From: Takakia lepidozioides
Lineage: Eukaryota > Streptophyta > Takakiopsida > Takakiales > Takakiaceae
Length of the DNA: 60,000 bases
Assembly: GCA_030704615.1 (NCBI GenBank)
Contig: CM060732.1
Span: 66,075,053-66,135,052, forward strand
Reading direction: 5' to 3'
Part shown: piece after piece, positions 19,624 through 31,050 of the stretch
Position numbering within the stretch: the stretch's first letter is position 1
Layout of the letters: every line of letters begins with the position of its first letter
Translations under genes and position numbers: made by a program
The notes under the pieces: model-generated
What the model saw: only the letters and a program-made list of their open reading frames with translations
What the model was told of the DNA's origin: nothing
The model's database searches: none

Positions 19624-22600
19624 ATGGGAAGGAATGGGAGCATGGTGGAAGAAGAGGCTGAATATGACAAAATATTTGTGCCCACTTACAGTAGCTACGC
19701 GCAGACCGTGGCCTGGAATCAGCCCCCCGGTGAGTCATTTTCATAAATTACTGCAGTTAGAACAATCAAGAAAACATGTGAGTGGGAGCTGTATACCGAC
19801 CACATATCCAAGCACAAGTATGCTTTTTGTTTCTGTAAAGAAGGGTACTCTAGAACAAGGAACAGTGTGAAGATTTGTTTTCCTCTAGAATAATCTAGTT
19901 GTCGTAGCTCTTTAGGAATTCATCTGCCATTTCTCTACTACGGTCTGGTTCTATCGGAGAGGGACGCTTTAGCAGGTTTTGATCCCTGTGTTTGACAATT
20001 GAGACTGCATATTGAATTGCAAGCATGCAAAAGTGATATTTTTACGCTAAACGATATGCAGGATCTTCCATGCACCCCCAATTTCCTCAGAATACAGACT
20101 ATTGTCGTGAAGCTGTGAGCAGGAGGTGTGGGGAAAAGGTGGGTGGCCTGTCACAACAGTCTCCGCCTTCCGTGCTGCCGCCCTCGAGGAGTCAACAGCT
20201 ATGGCCAAGCTCTGGGGATGGCTCCTCAATGTCAAGCGTAGACAATGTGAGATTATTGGTGATTCCACTCCAGCGTTTAATTTGACCGTAGTGTTTGTTT
20301 TCAGTTGGTACAATTGCAGCTCTGACAATGTCGCCATGCACCTCTTCACCCTTTTCCAGAGCTGTCAGGCTTGCACACGCTTTGCAAATGCAGGAGGCAA
20401 GTACACTGCAGTGGCGCCATTCTAGGTTTCATTTTTTTTGCTTGCAGATTAACCATCATCCAAACAGCATAGGAAGGTGTCTCCTGTGCTCTTCTTGTAA
20501 TAGTTGTGTTATTATAATGTGCAGCACTTCATCCCCTGCACTTTATTTTACTCTCCATGAAGAAAGAAGAACCTTCTTCTCTCTTTGGGTCTACTTGGTC
20601 CTCAGTTTACGAAAGGGGAAAACTAGACTCCAAAAAAAGAGAGAACAGGGAGGGTTAATATGTATTGGAGCATGAGCTGGGTATCCATGGTGTCTACATG
20701 GAGAGAATGTACTCATAAGACGTTGTTTGTCAGACCTTATGGTCATTGCCTCACGCCCAGTTTGAGCGGAACACAAAGGGACAGAAACTACCTTTGTCAG
20801 GGGCTGACGCCGGTAGTACGACTTACCTTGGAACAGACAATTGATCCGAGTGTTCCAGATATCCTCTAGAAATCCTTCACACAAGCATAAATCTGCTGTC
20901 TGTGATTTGCCCAATAACTAGGCCCCAAAAGGGCTTGGGCTTTTCGCTCAGCCTCGAGATTTTCAAAGTTGGTAACCAGAGGTTTGGGAACAAATACCTT
21001 GATGGATTTGAAGAGGGCATTTGCAATCCCCCTTTCCTCTCTGCATCTGTTTGCTGTTCAAAGGTAGGCTTCCTGCCCTGAGTTTAAATTTCAGTCTAGT
21101 GCCAAGAGCCCCATGTCACAGACTGGAAACAAGTTCAGGGAAGTTTTCTGCCCAAGACTTGCGGACTTAGAGTCAGATCCTTGAAAATCTCTTCTACCCT
21201 CTTCCGCCAGGGCTTAGCCTGTTTGACAGGGCGATCCCGCTTCCAAGATATAGTGTCGATTAACTTAGGGTATCTGATATTAGTCATATGCTGCAGCTGA
21301 ACCCACCCATCTTTACCTTGAATTAATCTCGTTGGGAGCTTAAGGGAGGAATGCCAAGCTCACCCCAAAAAGCCACATTAGCTGTTTTGGAGCATGCTGA
21401 CATGCACTCCTTGCGCACCCCAACTTGAATGGATTGTAGAGACTTCGCCTGGTTGGAGTTATCAACCCACACTGCAGATGCGTACTCCAAGGCAGGCCTA
21501 GTAACGCAGCAAAGCATGGTTTTTTAACTTCAGAGTTGATCCCTCTGCAGTGGAAAAATTTAGTGAGACCTAACGCTTTGCGCTTGCCAGAGAGACAAGA
21601 GGATAGAGAGAATAGAGGGGAGAGAAGAGAGTGTCTAACAGCCACAGGGTTGGATGTATATGGGAGCATGTAGTATCAGCAATCAGCCTCTGTGGGCCTG
21701 CATCAAAAGCTTTCAGAGTTTCACGTTGCATTGCGAGCTTCTGAGAGGTGCTGTCACATCTTTTCCTCACCAAGTGCTATTTCTTTCACCTATGCTACAT
21801 GGCCTGATGTATTTGTGTTGAAGGTGCTGATGCTTCTTCACATTGTAAGGATGAGGCGGGGTAGTATTGACCTAGGACTTTACATGAAGTTGTTTATGTG
21901 TGTTGTACATAACTTGACTGTTTGTAAAGCAGAGCACGGGAGGAGGGGCAACGAGAGATAGATTCTTTGCGTGTATATGTGGGCAGTGTGGAAGCTGCTG
22001 CTGCTGGCCTTCTCTCCCGTGTCCAAGAGCTGGAGCATTTGCTGGCCTTGTGTGGGTCTTTCTGCTTTTAGTCTGCATGGAGATGCCTTGACTTTTGCTC
22101 TCACACCAGTGCAGTGAATGGTTAGGAGTTGTTTCTCTGCACCCATGCACAACCAACCATCAGGTCTAGTTATTTGGGCCTGTTAGGATTCGCATGTTAA
22201 CTTCTTTCTCTGCCCAAGTCCAAAGTTTGTTCCAGGGATCGATTAGGGTAACTAAACCTCCATTGCTAGAGTTCATCAGGTGGGCATTTCTGCAGGCCTG
22301 TCAGGCTCCTGAATTGCATATCTGACAGACCTGAAAACCTGTGGAATGGTGTGACTTGAGTTGGCTGCCGACAGTTGTGATTTTATATACAACATTTGTG
22401 AATAAGTTAAAACTCTTTTTTGCTGATTATATATCACTTTGAAGCAATCCTTCCTGTTTGTCAACGTGTTTCTCTCAGCATCAGTAATGAAGCAGGGGCA
22501 GGATATGGATCAACTGAGGGGCAAAGTGGCTACAGCAGCAACAAGAGAGGTGCAAAAGCATGCAGCTGCAGCAGCATATGCTGTTTCGGCTGCTCGTGAA

Positions 22601-25600
22601 GCCACTATGGAGGTTGACAAGGTGCAACTGATGTGACCAGTTCATGACCAATTATTAGAGGGGAAGTCTAACTAAACAAAATTCTAATGGGAGCATACCT
22701 TGGTGTGTTCCGGGGAATGCATGAGCTAAACTGTAGGGAGCTTTTCCTCGTGGCAATTGTGGTAGGGCAACGAGTAAGATAACCATGAGTGGTTGATGCT
22801 TGATTTGAAGGTGCATGAACGATGGGGTGCATTATAAAAGGCTTCCGTAAGAAGATGATTGGGAAACAAAGAAAGGAGTTGTGACAGAGGACCTGCAGAG
22901 CATTTGCAATGTTGCTTTTGGAGTCTAGAGTCTGTTGTCGATAAAGTCTGGATGTAATCCTGTTCTCCGCAGGTGAGGCGGGAGACCCATGCATTGACAA
23001 AGGCTCAGCAGGAAGAGATTGAGCGACTCACTGTAGAAGCTGCTGAGAACCGTATGCTATATGAGGTACATTCTGTGAAGAATTTCCAATAGCTTTTGGC
23101 TGTTCCATTCTGTTCCAAACCATGCAATATACCAGCTCTGCAGCTGGCAAGATTGAAGTTACAGTCTCCCAAGTAGATTCGATATACACACCATACCCAT
23201 GTTTAGAAGGAGAAGGAAGCATGTCATGGGGTGATGTTTGCATGCAGGCAAGGGACAGGCAAATCCAAGACTTGATGGATCAATCAGAGAAGCTGGTATG
23301 TTTCATGTAGCTTTGCTGTACATAGATGGGCTGTAGGTTTCACTTGTGATTGCTTTTGAGATTTAGCAGGAATGTGTCACAATAAGAAATGAAATGAAAT
23401 GGTACTTTATAACGTCCGTGGAAAGCTCAAAGAGCTTATGGGACAAAACGGACAAAAACACGAGAGGGGAGACAAAACCAACGCCAAAAAGCAGCCCAAA
23501 AGCAACTACTGCTCAAGGAATTGAGAGATGAGAGAGAGAACACTCTGGCTGAAGCCAGTGTAAATAAAGCCGCTTCCCCTGGCCAGCAGAGTACAAGAGA
23601 AATGAGATTAGACAATCAAAGGATTCCAGATTGTCGTCAGCATACCTGGTTTGAACTTCATACCTTTCAGCTAATAAATACATTTCAGATATAAATCTCT
23701 TCTCAAATTCTACAAATCGAAGATAGATAGACATTGGTGAAGGCCACATCTCTACTGTACTATTTCGACCACTGTAATATTATCTTGAGCATGGTAATTG
23801 AATGTTCAACACTTTTCCTTTTCCTATGATGTTACAGCAACGGCGGCTGGAGCAGCAGTCCAACAAGTTAGAGGAGTTTCAGACAGGGTCTAAAGTGGAG
23901 TTTGCTGCCCTTCAAACGAAGTATGAATCTATCAAGGTGCACTCCACATCTCATCTTGTTCACTTGAAATTGCAACTTGGTACCAAATTTATCTTGATCT
24001 CAGCCCCTTCTCATTGTTTGTGGAAGTCGGATGCGGCGTTCTATCAAAATGCACCATGTTTTTTCTTTCACTGCCTAAAGCTTGCTGAATTCACCTTACC
24101 AAAGCCTTCCTGCCTAAATTTATCTAAATTTCCTGTTTCGGATCTCCACTTTCAATATCTTACCTTTTCTTTCACCCTAGAATTTATTTTCAACATGTTT
24201 TATGATTCAACTCTAGCGGTCTCTTGTAGCTGTCTCTTATAGATATTACATTTCTTCCTTTCGGAGATCTGGGGACAATACTATTGCCTATTCCGGGACA
24301 GCCAATTCCTTGCTGAGGGCTTTCATTGCGAGGATCAGGTATGCTTGGCAGCATATCTGTATGAGGCGTTCCATCTCATGAATAGTTGTTTTTGGGTTGC
24401 TTGTTCAGGGCCCCACTTTCTTGTCCCATAAGCTCCTCGACCTTCCCATGGAGTTTCTTTCTTTCTTTCTCTCTGGTCCCTCTTCCACCTTTGTTCCACC
24501 CAAACTGGGCGTGGGGTCTGTGGCCATGAGGCTACAGCGAACAATGTCTTATGTGTACAATCTCCGGTCCCTCTTTTCTTTATCTTTCATTCTCTTTTTT
24601 TTCTGTTTTTCCAGGAGAAAAAGGTGAAACACCCAGATCAAACTTTGACCTGTCTCCCTCTCTAAATGTCACGAGTCTTTTTTCGACCCTCTGGGCCTCC
24701 TGTCACATAGCAAATTTCTTTCTTCTGTTCCTCCTCGTGATGTGTAATGAGAAGGAGCCCTTTGGGTAATATTAACCACTGAGGTGATGTAGCAGGCAGC
24801 AGCAAAAGAGAAAGCAAGTCAATGCGCTGGGCTGAAGAAGGCTCTTGAGTTAAGAAAAGTTGCTCTGGGTACTGCTGAGCAGAAACTGGAAAATGTTCTG
24901 TCGGAAAAAGAAGATGTTGTCCTTCAGAATGAGCTTTTAGAGCAGCAGGTGTGTACTTCCTACCCTCAAGATGAAATAAATTTGGTTTCAATGTCTGTTG
25001 CCTGCTTTTGCATGAAGGCCATGGAAGAGCCAAAACTGCATGGACTGACTAGTCCATGGACAATTACTGACAGTCATCTGATTGTGAATGATAGATATGC
25101 TGGACACACTAGACATCCCGTAAAGCATCAAAGTATCAGGATCAGTGTGATTGGAGTATCTAATCCTTGGGTCCTTCTACTACATGTAGGTCAAGGAATT
25201 ACAGGGCCAGGAGGTAACAACCACCATAGCCCACTATGATCACGAGCTTCGCAAGGTTGCTCTGTTCCCATGAGTTCAGTCCATTATCACAGTATTGGTC
25301 CTGGGATGTTGAGATTTATGATGCCAGGTTTAGTGTCTCAGTTACTTGTGAGCTTATGGTCCTAATGCAACCTTTTGGCAACCTTCTGAAGGACGTTGAG
25401 ACCCTTTCGAGAAACACATTTTGAGCAAATGCATACTAAATTAAGCAAAGCTTGTCCTCCCAATTATTGCATGTTGATTATTTGAGGGAAAAGCAGAATT
25501 TGTGGTGGAATCATCAAAGTATGGACGTAATCAACTCAGAAAGATGGAAGGAGAAAATATCCACCTTTGTCTAGAGGACTGGAGTGGAACCATTGGTTGT

Positions 25601-28600
25601 TTCTATGGGCATTCAAACCAACCCAAATGAAATGAAATGAAATTATTCAACAGTCGTCCCACATAACTGTTTACTTGGTGTATGGTATTGCAGTTGTAGA
25701 AACTTTCCAAAGGTAGATTCTTCCATAGATAGTTAATTAAGGTAAAGGTCAATTTCTTTCCCTGCAAAACTAGTTCACTGCACCATGTGGGCAGCCTGAG
25801 TTCTATTGGTTGGACATCTTTAGCTGTCCTGAGCCTCACAGGTTTCCATGCTTGAAATCACGGTAACTGCATGGCAGTTTAAGGAATTAAGTTAACGAGT
25901 ATGTCTTGTATGCAGGTACGAGCTGCACTAGGGGGGGAAAAGGCACAACTTTTGACTGAATTGGTAAGCTCCTAAAACACTGACTAGTCTCTGTGAAAAC
26001 TCAATCTCATCTTTATCTGCTGACAAGTATGTAGGCCAAAGTTTCTGATTCCATTTCATCATAACTGTGTTATAGTTTCAGAGTTTCTGCCAAAGGGACA
26101 TCAAGTCTTTAAAAGCATTGATTGTGACTTCAGTACCATGGTAACCACACTAGTTTACAGGGTGAGTCTTGTTGTTGTAGGCACTTATTTTCTGTTATTC
26201 TGTTGGTGATCTCATATAGGTAGTACATTGGCATACATTGTTTGCCCTTGCCACAAGTTATAGTACTAAAAGGGCATCACTCGCTTCTCTTCTTCTGGGA
26301 GAGTTAGTGGTGGACAAACCTTCATCACCTTTTGCAGATTTTTCTAAGAGTGACTTTTACATCAGGGAAAGTCTTGGTTTGGAGGCAGGCTCAGCTACGG
26401 CGCGGCAACCAGACATTGCGAGGGGAGGTGGCAGATTGGCAGGACAAGTTCAAGGCCCTGAGCCAACAGTTCTTGGGGCTTGACTCCCTCTCGAACCACA
26501 CAGAACAATCTTCGAATAGGCTGTTAAAATCAAGGCTTGGTGATTTTGTTGCTGCCAAGAACGACTACTCGCTTCTCAGCAGCATAGTCAAAGGAGATTG
26601 TAGTATGCTTTCTTCCCATGAAGTATGTTACTGCCTTTCTATGGATTAATTGCACGTTAAGTGTGTATTTGTTGTCCTTTGTGGACTGAACTCAGAAGAA
26701 ATAAAGTTGCAAGACTGACAATCAAATAGAAGAGATACAAACAAATGGATAGAAGAGTCTTGCAACACTGACACTGATGCTGGCTCTGACATGCAGCTAG
26801 ACAGGAAGAGAGATCCACAGGACGGTTATTCATAGTAGGACCTCACTAACCAGGGTCTGAAAGAGACAATTAATGATTTCTTTTGTATGATTTCTCAGTG
26901 AATTGCCGATAAGCAGTCTGACAGAAGCTTTGCATCTGCCTGTTACATCAATAAACCTATCAGTCTCCTTACCTGCTCTTTTGACATTGCAATGTGACTG
27001 TACTGAACCCATGTACAGTTGAGGGATCGAGTAGCAGTGTGGGTGGCATTATGGGCTCTAATGTCACAGCAATGTCAGGCATTGACACTCGATTGTATGG
27101 TACCCAGAGTGTCACAGGCCGTGCTTGAGCATTAGGCATTTACAGGCTGAGTTTCCAGACCCTAGTACCATGACTGGCACTGGGAGGACTTGCACAGACT
27201 AGGCTTTGAGGGACTGTCTTACCAAACATTCATAAGGAATGGTCAATGAATGCGTGGTATCAAACTCAATACAGTTTAACTATCGATGCAGAAGTGTCGT
27301 CACTAGGTATTCGAACTTGATGAAAAATAACTAGTTGAGTAAAATGATCCTGTCACAGGAGGAGGTTGAGGAAGGGCGGTTGAGTGTGTCATCCAGTGCA
27401 TCAATGGCAGGGTCAACGAAGGACAAAGAGATCTCGTATGCAAGACACAAACTGGAGGAGTTTTGGTCACTGGATCTGAATAGCAACAGCACACAGGGAG
27501 TTCAAAATGGTAGCAATTCTCCAGAGCAGGCCTATGCTGGTTTCAAGGGGGACATTGGGATACATGCTCTTACAGGACGGAGCGCCAGGAAGCAGCAGGT
27601 ACATCTCTGTGATCATGAGAGACTGATATGCTGCAAACCAGAGAACAAAGCGTCCTCCAGCCTTGAAGCCTAAAGTTGGTTTAGTTGAAATGTAGAGTGA
27701 TGTACACCTTCAGCCACTGTGACAGCCATTCTTAAGTTGCCTGGGATGAATATGTCCTATCACTCCATATGGAATTCCAGGATTGGTTTATGCACCATGA
27801 ATATGAAGTGTCTGGGACATCAGGGATGATAGTGTCATTTATCAGACAGTACCTAAATTATGGCGTCTGCTAGTTCTCTATTCAGATTGTTACTTAATCT
27901 GCACTTATTCAGAGAAGTAGCTCCATGGAGTGTAAGGGGAGCTATTGATTGACTTGGTGGGATTCAATGGGATCCTGTTATGTCTTTATCCATGTATTTC
28001 TCAGGTTACTGTGTTGTTTATCTTTGGGCACTCCAATCACAGTGAGTTAATGAGTATCGTTTCGCAGTATCAAAACCCAGGACACACCAACGCAACTGAA
28101 AGAGCGGAAAGTGTGGAAGGTGATCAGGGAGAGGTTTGCCTGGCTTTGAAAGATGCGAACCTTCTTGCTGCAGCTCAACGTGAGATTTTAAAGCTGAAGG
28201 AGGTATGGATTGGCTGATCATCTACGTCTCTGTTATGATCTGTCCGTTGGTCTGAGTCCTGTCTCTCAATAAGGTCCCTCCTTTCTTACTTTGTTCGCAT
28301 GGATGTTATAATTGTTTTCTTTCTCTAAAGTACCTTTCATTTCATTTCTCTCACTGGTCATTCTATCCTTGTGCAAGGCTTCAGGCCTGGCGGCCTGGTT
28401 TTCTAGTGTCATTTTATTTCTTTATCACGCATTCTGGGCGCGGGGTCAATGGCCACAAGGCTACGGCAAACAACGTCTTATGAGTACAATCTTTATCACG
28501 CATTCCAGGCTTTCTCTGACAGTATAATGCTCCTTATTTCTTTCCTTTCCCGCTCTCTATCACTTTCTTCGTCTCGTGGGTATATGGGTGTTAGTGTAGG

Positions 28601-29362
28601 AGAGCAAGACGCCAGGCACATGTAGGTATTTAATGCAGGAATGAAGAGCCAAGAGACAGAAAATGTGCGAGAGTATAGTTCGACAGAGGGAGAGAGGACT
28701 CAAACCGAAGCCAGTGTAAATAAGAGCCACTTCCCCTACATTAGTGCGACACAACATACTAGTCCTCATTACATGTTCATGCAACTCAACCCAAATCTCT
28801 GTCTCCTGTTGTCTATTTCAGACTGATTTTGGGCTCATAGGCTACAGTGTCTCCCCATGAATGAATTGAATGAATGAATTTGTCTAATGCTAAACTGGTG
28901 CAGGGATGTGACTTCTGGGTTTGGATCTGAGGCAATACCTCTAGCTTAGCTATGCTGTATTGCTTATATTAACCATCAGGAAAATTGAATAAGGAGAAAA
29001 GTCGAGTTGCCTAGTTGACTCTTCATACTCAGGCTTTAATGGCTCCTGCACTTCTGTTTAGTATGGTGGCAAGAGGGCACCAGTTAATCTGCTTCACAGT
29101 CCCCCAAGGCCCAGCTTCTGGATACTCCCTTGAGCTGACATGTGTGCTGCACTCGCTCAGTCAAACTGCCTAGCGCGTGTTACTGAACGAACAGACTGTT
29201 TCCACTGATACCATTGTAAGCCTGGTGCATCTCTGCATTAGTATTGGTATGCCCATCCATTGCATTCTACGAATTCGTTTTTAAACCAACGGATGGGTTT
29301 GTGGTTCTGCTTTCTCCCGTTCTTTATAGATAAATCTGCAGCTAGTGGCTGCATGTCAGTGA
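19624..29362 (+). CDS. Multi-exon coiled-coil protein, unidentified
   Basis: Exons with matching phase and GT-AG borders can be read at 19624-19729 ('MVEEEAEYDKIFVPTYSSYA'), about 20084-20140, about 22499-22621, 22973-23065, 23248-23295, 23838-23936, 24793-24948, 25190-25255, 25916-25963, 26389 to about 26600, 27359-27598, 28068-28202 and possibly a last short exon 29330-29362 ending in TGA. Most lengths are multiples of three. The protein would be about 450 aa, rich in Glu, Gln, Lys, Ala and Leu with heptad-like spacing ('QQEEIERLTVEAAENRML', 'QRRLEQQSNKLEEFQTGS', 'LENVLSEKEDVVLQNELL'), so a long coiled coil. No catalytic motif is seen. I do not recognise the family; a structural or trafficking role would be a guess. 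The exon 2 and exon 10 borders and the gene's end are the weakest points. Confidence 0.6.
20290..20400 (-). pseudogene. PPR scrap inside an intron, antisense
   Basis: Read on the minus strand, it gives 'KACASLTALEKGEEVHGDIV' and 'RAAIVP', matching the + strand text at about 10215-10297. It lies in intron 2 of the coiled-coil gene, opposite to that gene. It is only ~110 bp long, with abrupt ends. Confidence 0.8.
21150..21700 (-). mobile_element. Non-LTR retrotransposon fragment (CR1/Jockey/RTE-like C-terminus)
   Basis: The minus strand reads 'RPALEYASAVWVDNSNQAKS', 'LQSIQVGVRKECMSA', 'LGIPPLSSQRD' and, further on, 'RYPKLIDTISWKRDRPVKQA', 'KPWRKRVEEIFKDL'. This order (LEYAS-VW, Q...R, LG--PL--RR, KPWRKRV) is the C-terminal half of non-LTR reverse transcriptases of the CR1/Jockey/RTE kind, not of the plant L1 kind found at 46 kb. 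Frames shift and no RT core is present. It sits in intron 2 of the coiled-coil gene, antisense to it. Confidence 0.6.
23388..23580. repeat. Dispersed repeat with a simple GAAAT tail
   Basis: The segment begins with 'gaaatgaaatgaaatgg' and carries 'gaagccagtgtaaataa' with 'gcttcccct'. The latter recurs at 28706-28737 ('gaagccagtgtaaataagag', 'ccacttcccct'). Another 'aaatgaaatgaaatg' tract is at 25625. All lie in introns or next to the end of the coiled-coil gene. They are probably SINE- or LINE-tail sequences. Confidence 0.45.
24504..24565. repeat. Intron repeat, copy 1
   Basis: The text 'gggcgtggggtctgtggcca' followed by 'gaggctacagcgaacaatgt' matches 28436-28495 at about 85%. A shorter third piece ('ctcataggctacagtgtctc') is near 28833. 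This is a dispersed repeat family confined, in this window, to this gene. Confidence 0.6.
28436..28495. repeat. Intron repeat, copy 2
   Basis: The text 'gggcgcggggtcaatggcca' followed by 'aaggctacggcaaacaacgt' pairs with the copy at 24504. Both are followed by 'tacaatct' and a pyrimidine-rich tract. Confidence 0.6.
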
Positions 29363-31050
29363 AGCAAAGCAAGGGAGAGGGGTTTTTATTAAAGGAGCAG
29401 AGCTGCACAACTACTCAGGGAAGCTTGGGGGAGCGGGGAGAGGGCCCAGTCATCATCGAGCCTATAGGAATATTCGGCCCAGTCATCATCTTCCTTGTGA
29501 GCTTGGTCTCGCTTGGGGTGCGCTACGCAACTCAACTATTGTATTTTGCTGTGTCCCTGCTGTGGATTGATATTTACAGACAGTTTGCAGGAACTCACTG
29601 TGCTAAAAACCTCCTGCATGTCTCCTCTCTAAGTGAGACAGGACGGCATCTCTAGGTAACAGTCAATAGATAATGCCATTGAGAAGTGCACTGCTACAGG
29701 TTATCTTATTTTTTCCCTTGCTGCCAAAGGGCAGCATCCATAGGGAATTGAGTGGAGTCGCTGGTTCCTGTACAATGTTGTACACTCGGAAAGGGCAATC
29801 AGATATCACCCCAGGCAGGTTAGTGCTAGATGGGGTTGCTGCACTGGTGTAGTGTGGAAATAAGCATCAGTTTTCTTCAGACTAAACTGATGGTCTGAAG
29901 AAAGCTTCTAAGGGTCTCTTCGGAGTATCAACCTTGTTACACTCCAACAGACATGAGCGGCTCATTCGTACCCACATTTCCTGGACCACTGAGTCTCCAG
30001 CTCCAGACCACTTTCTTGAATTCATGCACCTTGAGAAAACCACCTTGAGTCTGATATTTTAATACTTTTTGGGCGTGCTAGACTCCAAGAGTCTGAAGGA
30101 GAAGCTGGAGGTTTTGATGGTGCAAGTTACATGGTTGTATTGTGAACAAAAAATTGCAGTTTTGTGCAAGACTCAAGCCCACTTTTTTTACTTTGCTCAC
30201 TTATATTTGGTGCTGTACTCGAGACGTGTCCGCCCTTTGTCAGATTGCACTCATCTACCTTTTGACTTATGAATGAGAGTGAATGGGAGAGGGGAAAGTG
30301 GAAAGTGGAGATTAGTAGTTGTATTAGGTCAGGGGGGCTACATGATGGCTTGACACTTTAATTTGTTTGGGTATAGACTGTGGCTTTTTGGGTGGAGTAT
30401 ATGCAAGGTATATGTCTAAGGATTGATCACAAGCTGTTTCATTGTCACGCAATGTCACATTCAAGGGGCTATCCCGTGAACTTTCATTGAGATTTTCAAA
30501 AAGTGGACCTACTGCTTTAGTCTTTAATCCTCTGAAAGTCAACTTATATCTGTGTGGTAGTCAGTTTGGTTGTCAATTGAAGTGCTGATTCTACCACTCC
30601 AGGCAAAGCTGAATGAAACCATTGGGCGCCTCCCAGTTTGACCCACACATTTACAGCTTGCCTTCAATGGCACCCTTTCAGATATTTTGGGAAACAAAAA
30701 TACACTAATTTATCAAGCACAATGCAGGCGTTCTTGCAAGGCCTTCTCATCTCCTGGCACCATGTCTTTTGGGAGAGCAGAATGCCAAGGCAGCCATGTA
30801 AAATTTATACAAGGCAACCCAAATGCCAGAAAGACTGTCAAGAAAATTGGGACTTGAAGGGTGTGAACTGATCCACCTCACCATCATCCGCAAAAATCCA
30901 TTGTTGAGGAATGCTCCAGTACAATATTCTTTACTTGTCATGGTTCTGCGTAGACCCAATCTTTGGAAATCGGCTCAAGAACACCATGCTCCATGTACAT
31001 TTTGTTCACCACATTTCTCTGTACCCTCAATCTTCACAGGAATGAAGGAC
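29363..31050. other. Intergenic stretch between converging genes
   Basis: The stretch lies between the 3' end of the coiled-coil gene (+) and the 3' end of the CHERP-like gene (-). Open frames at 29260-29655 and 30823-31227 have no family likeness, and the latter overlaps the CHERP-like gene on the other strand. Part of it must be 3' untranslated sequence of both genes. Confidence 0.4.
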
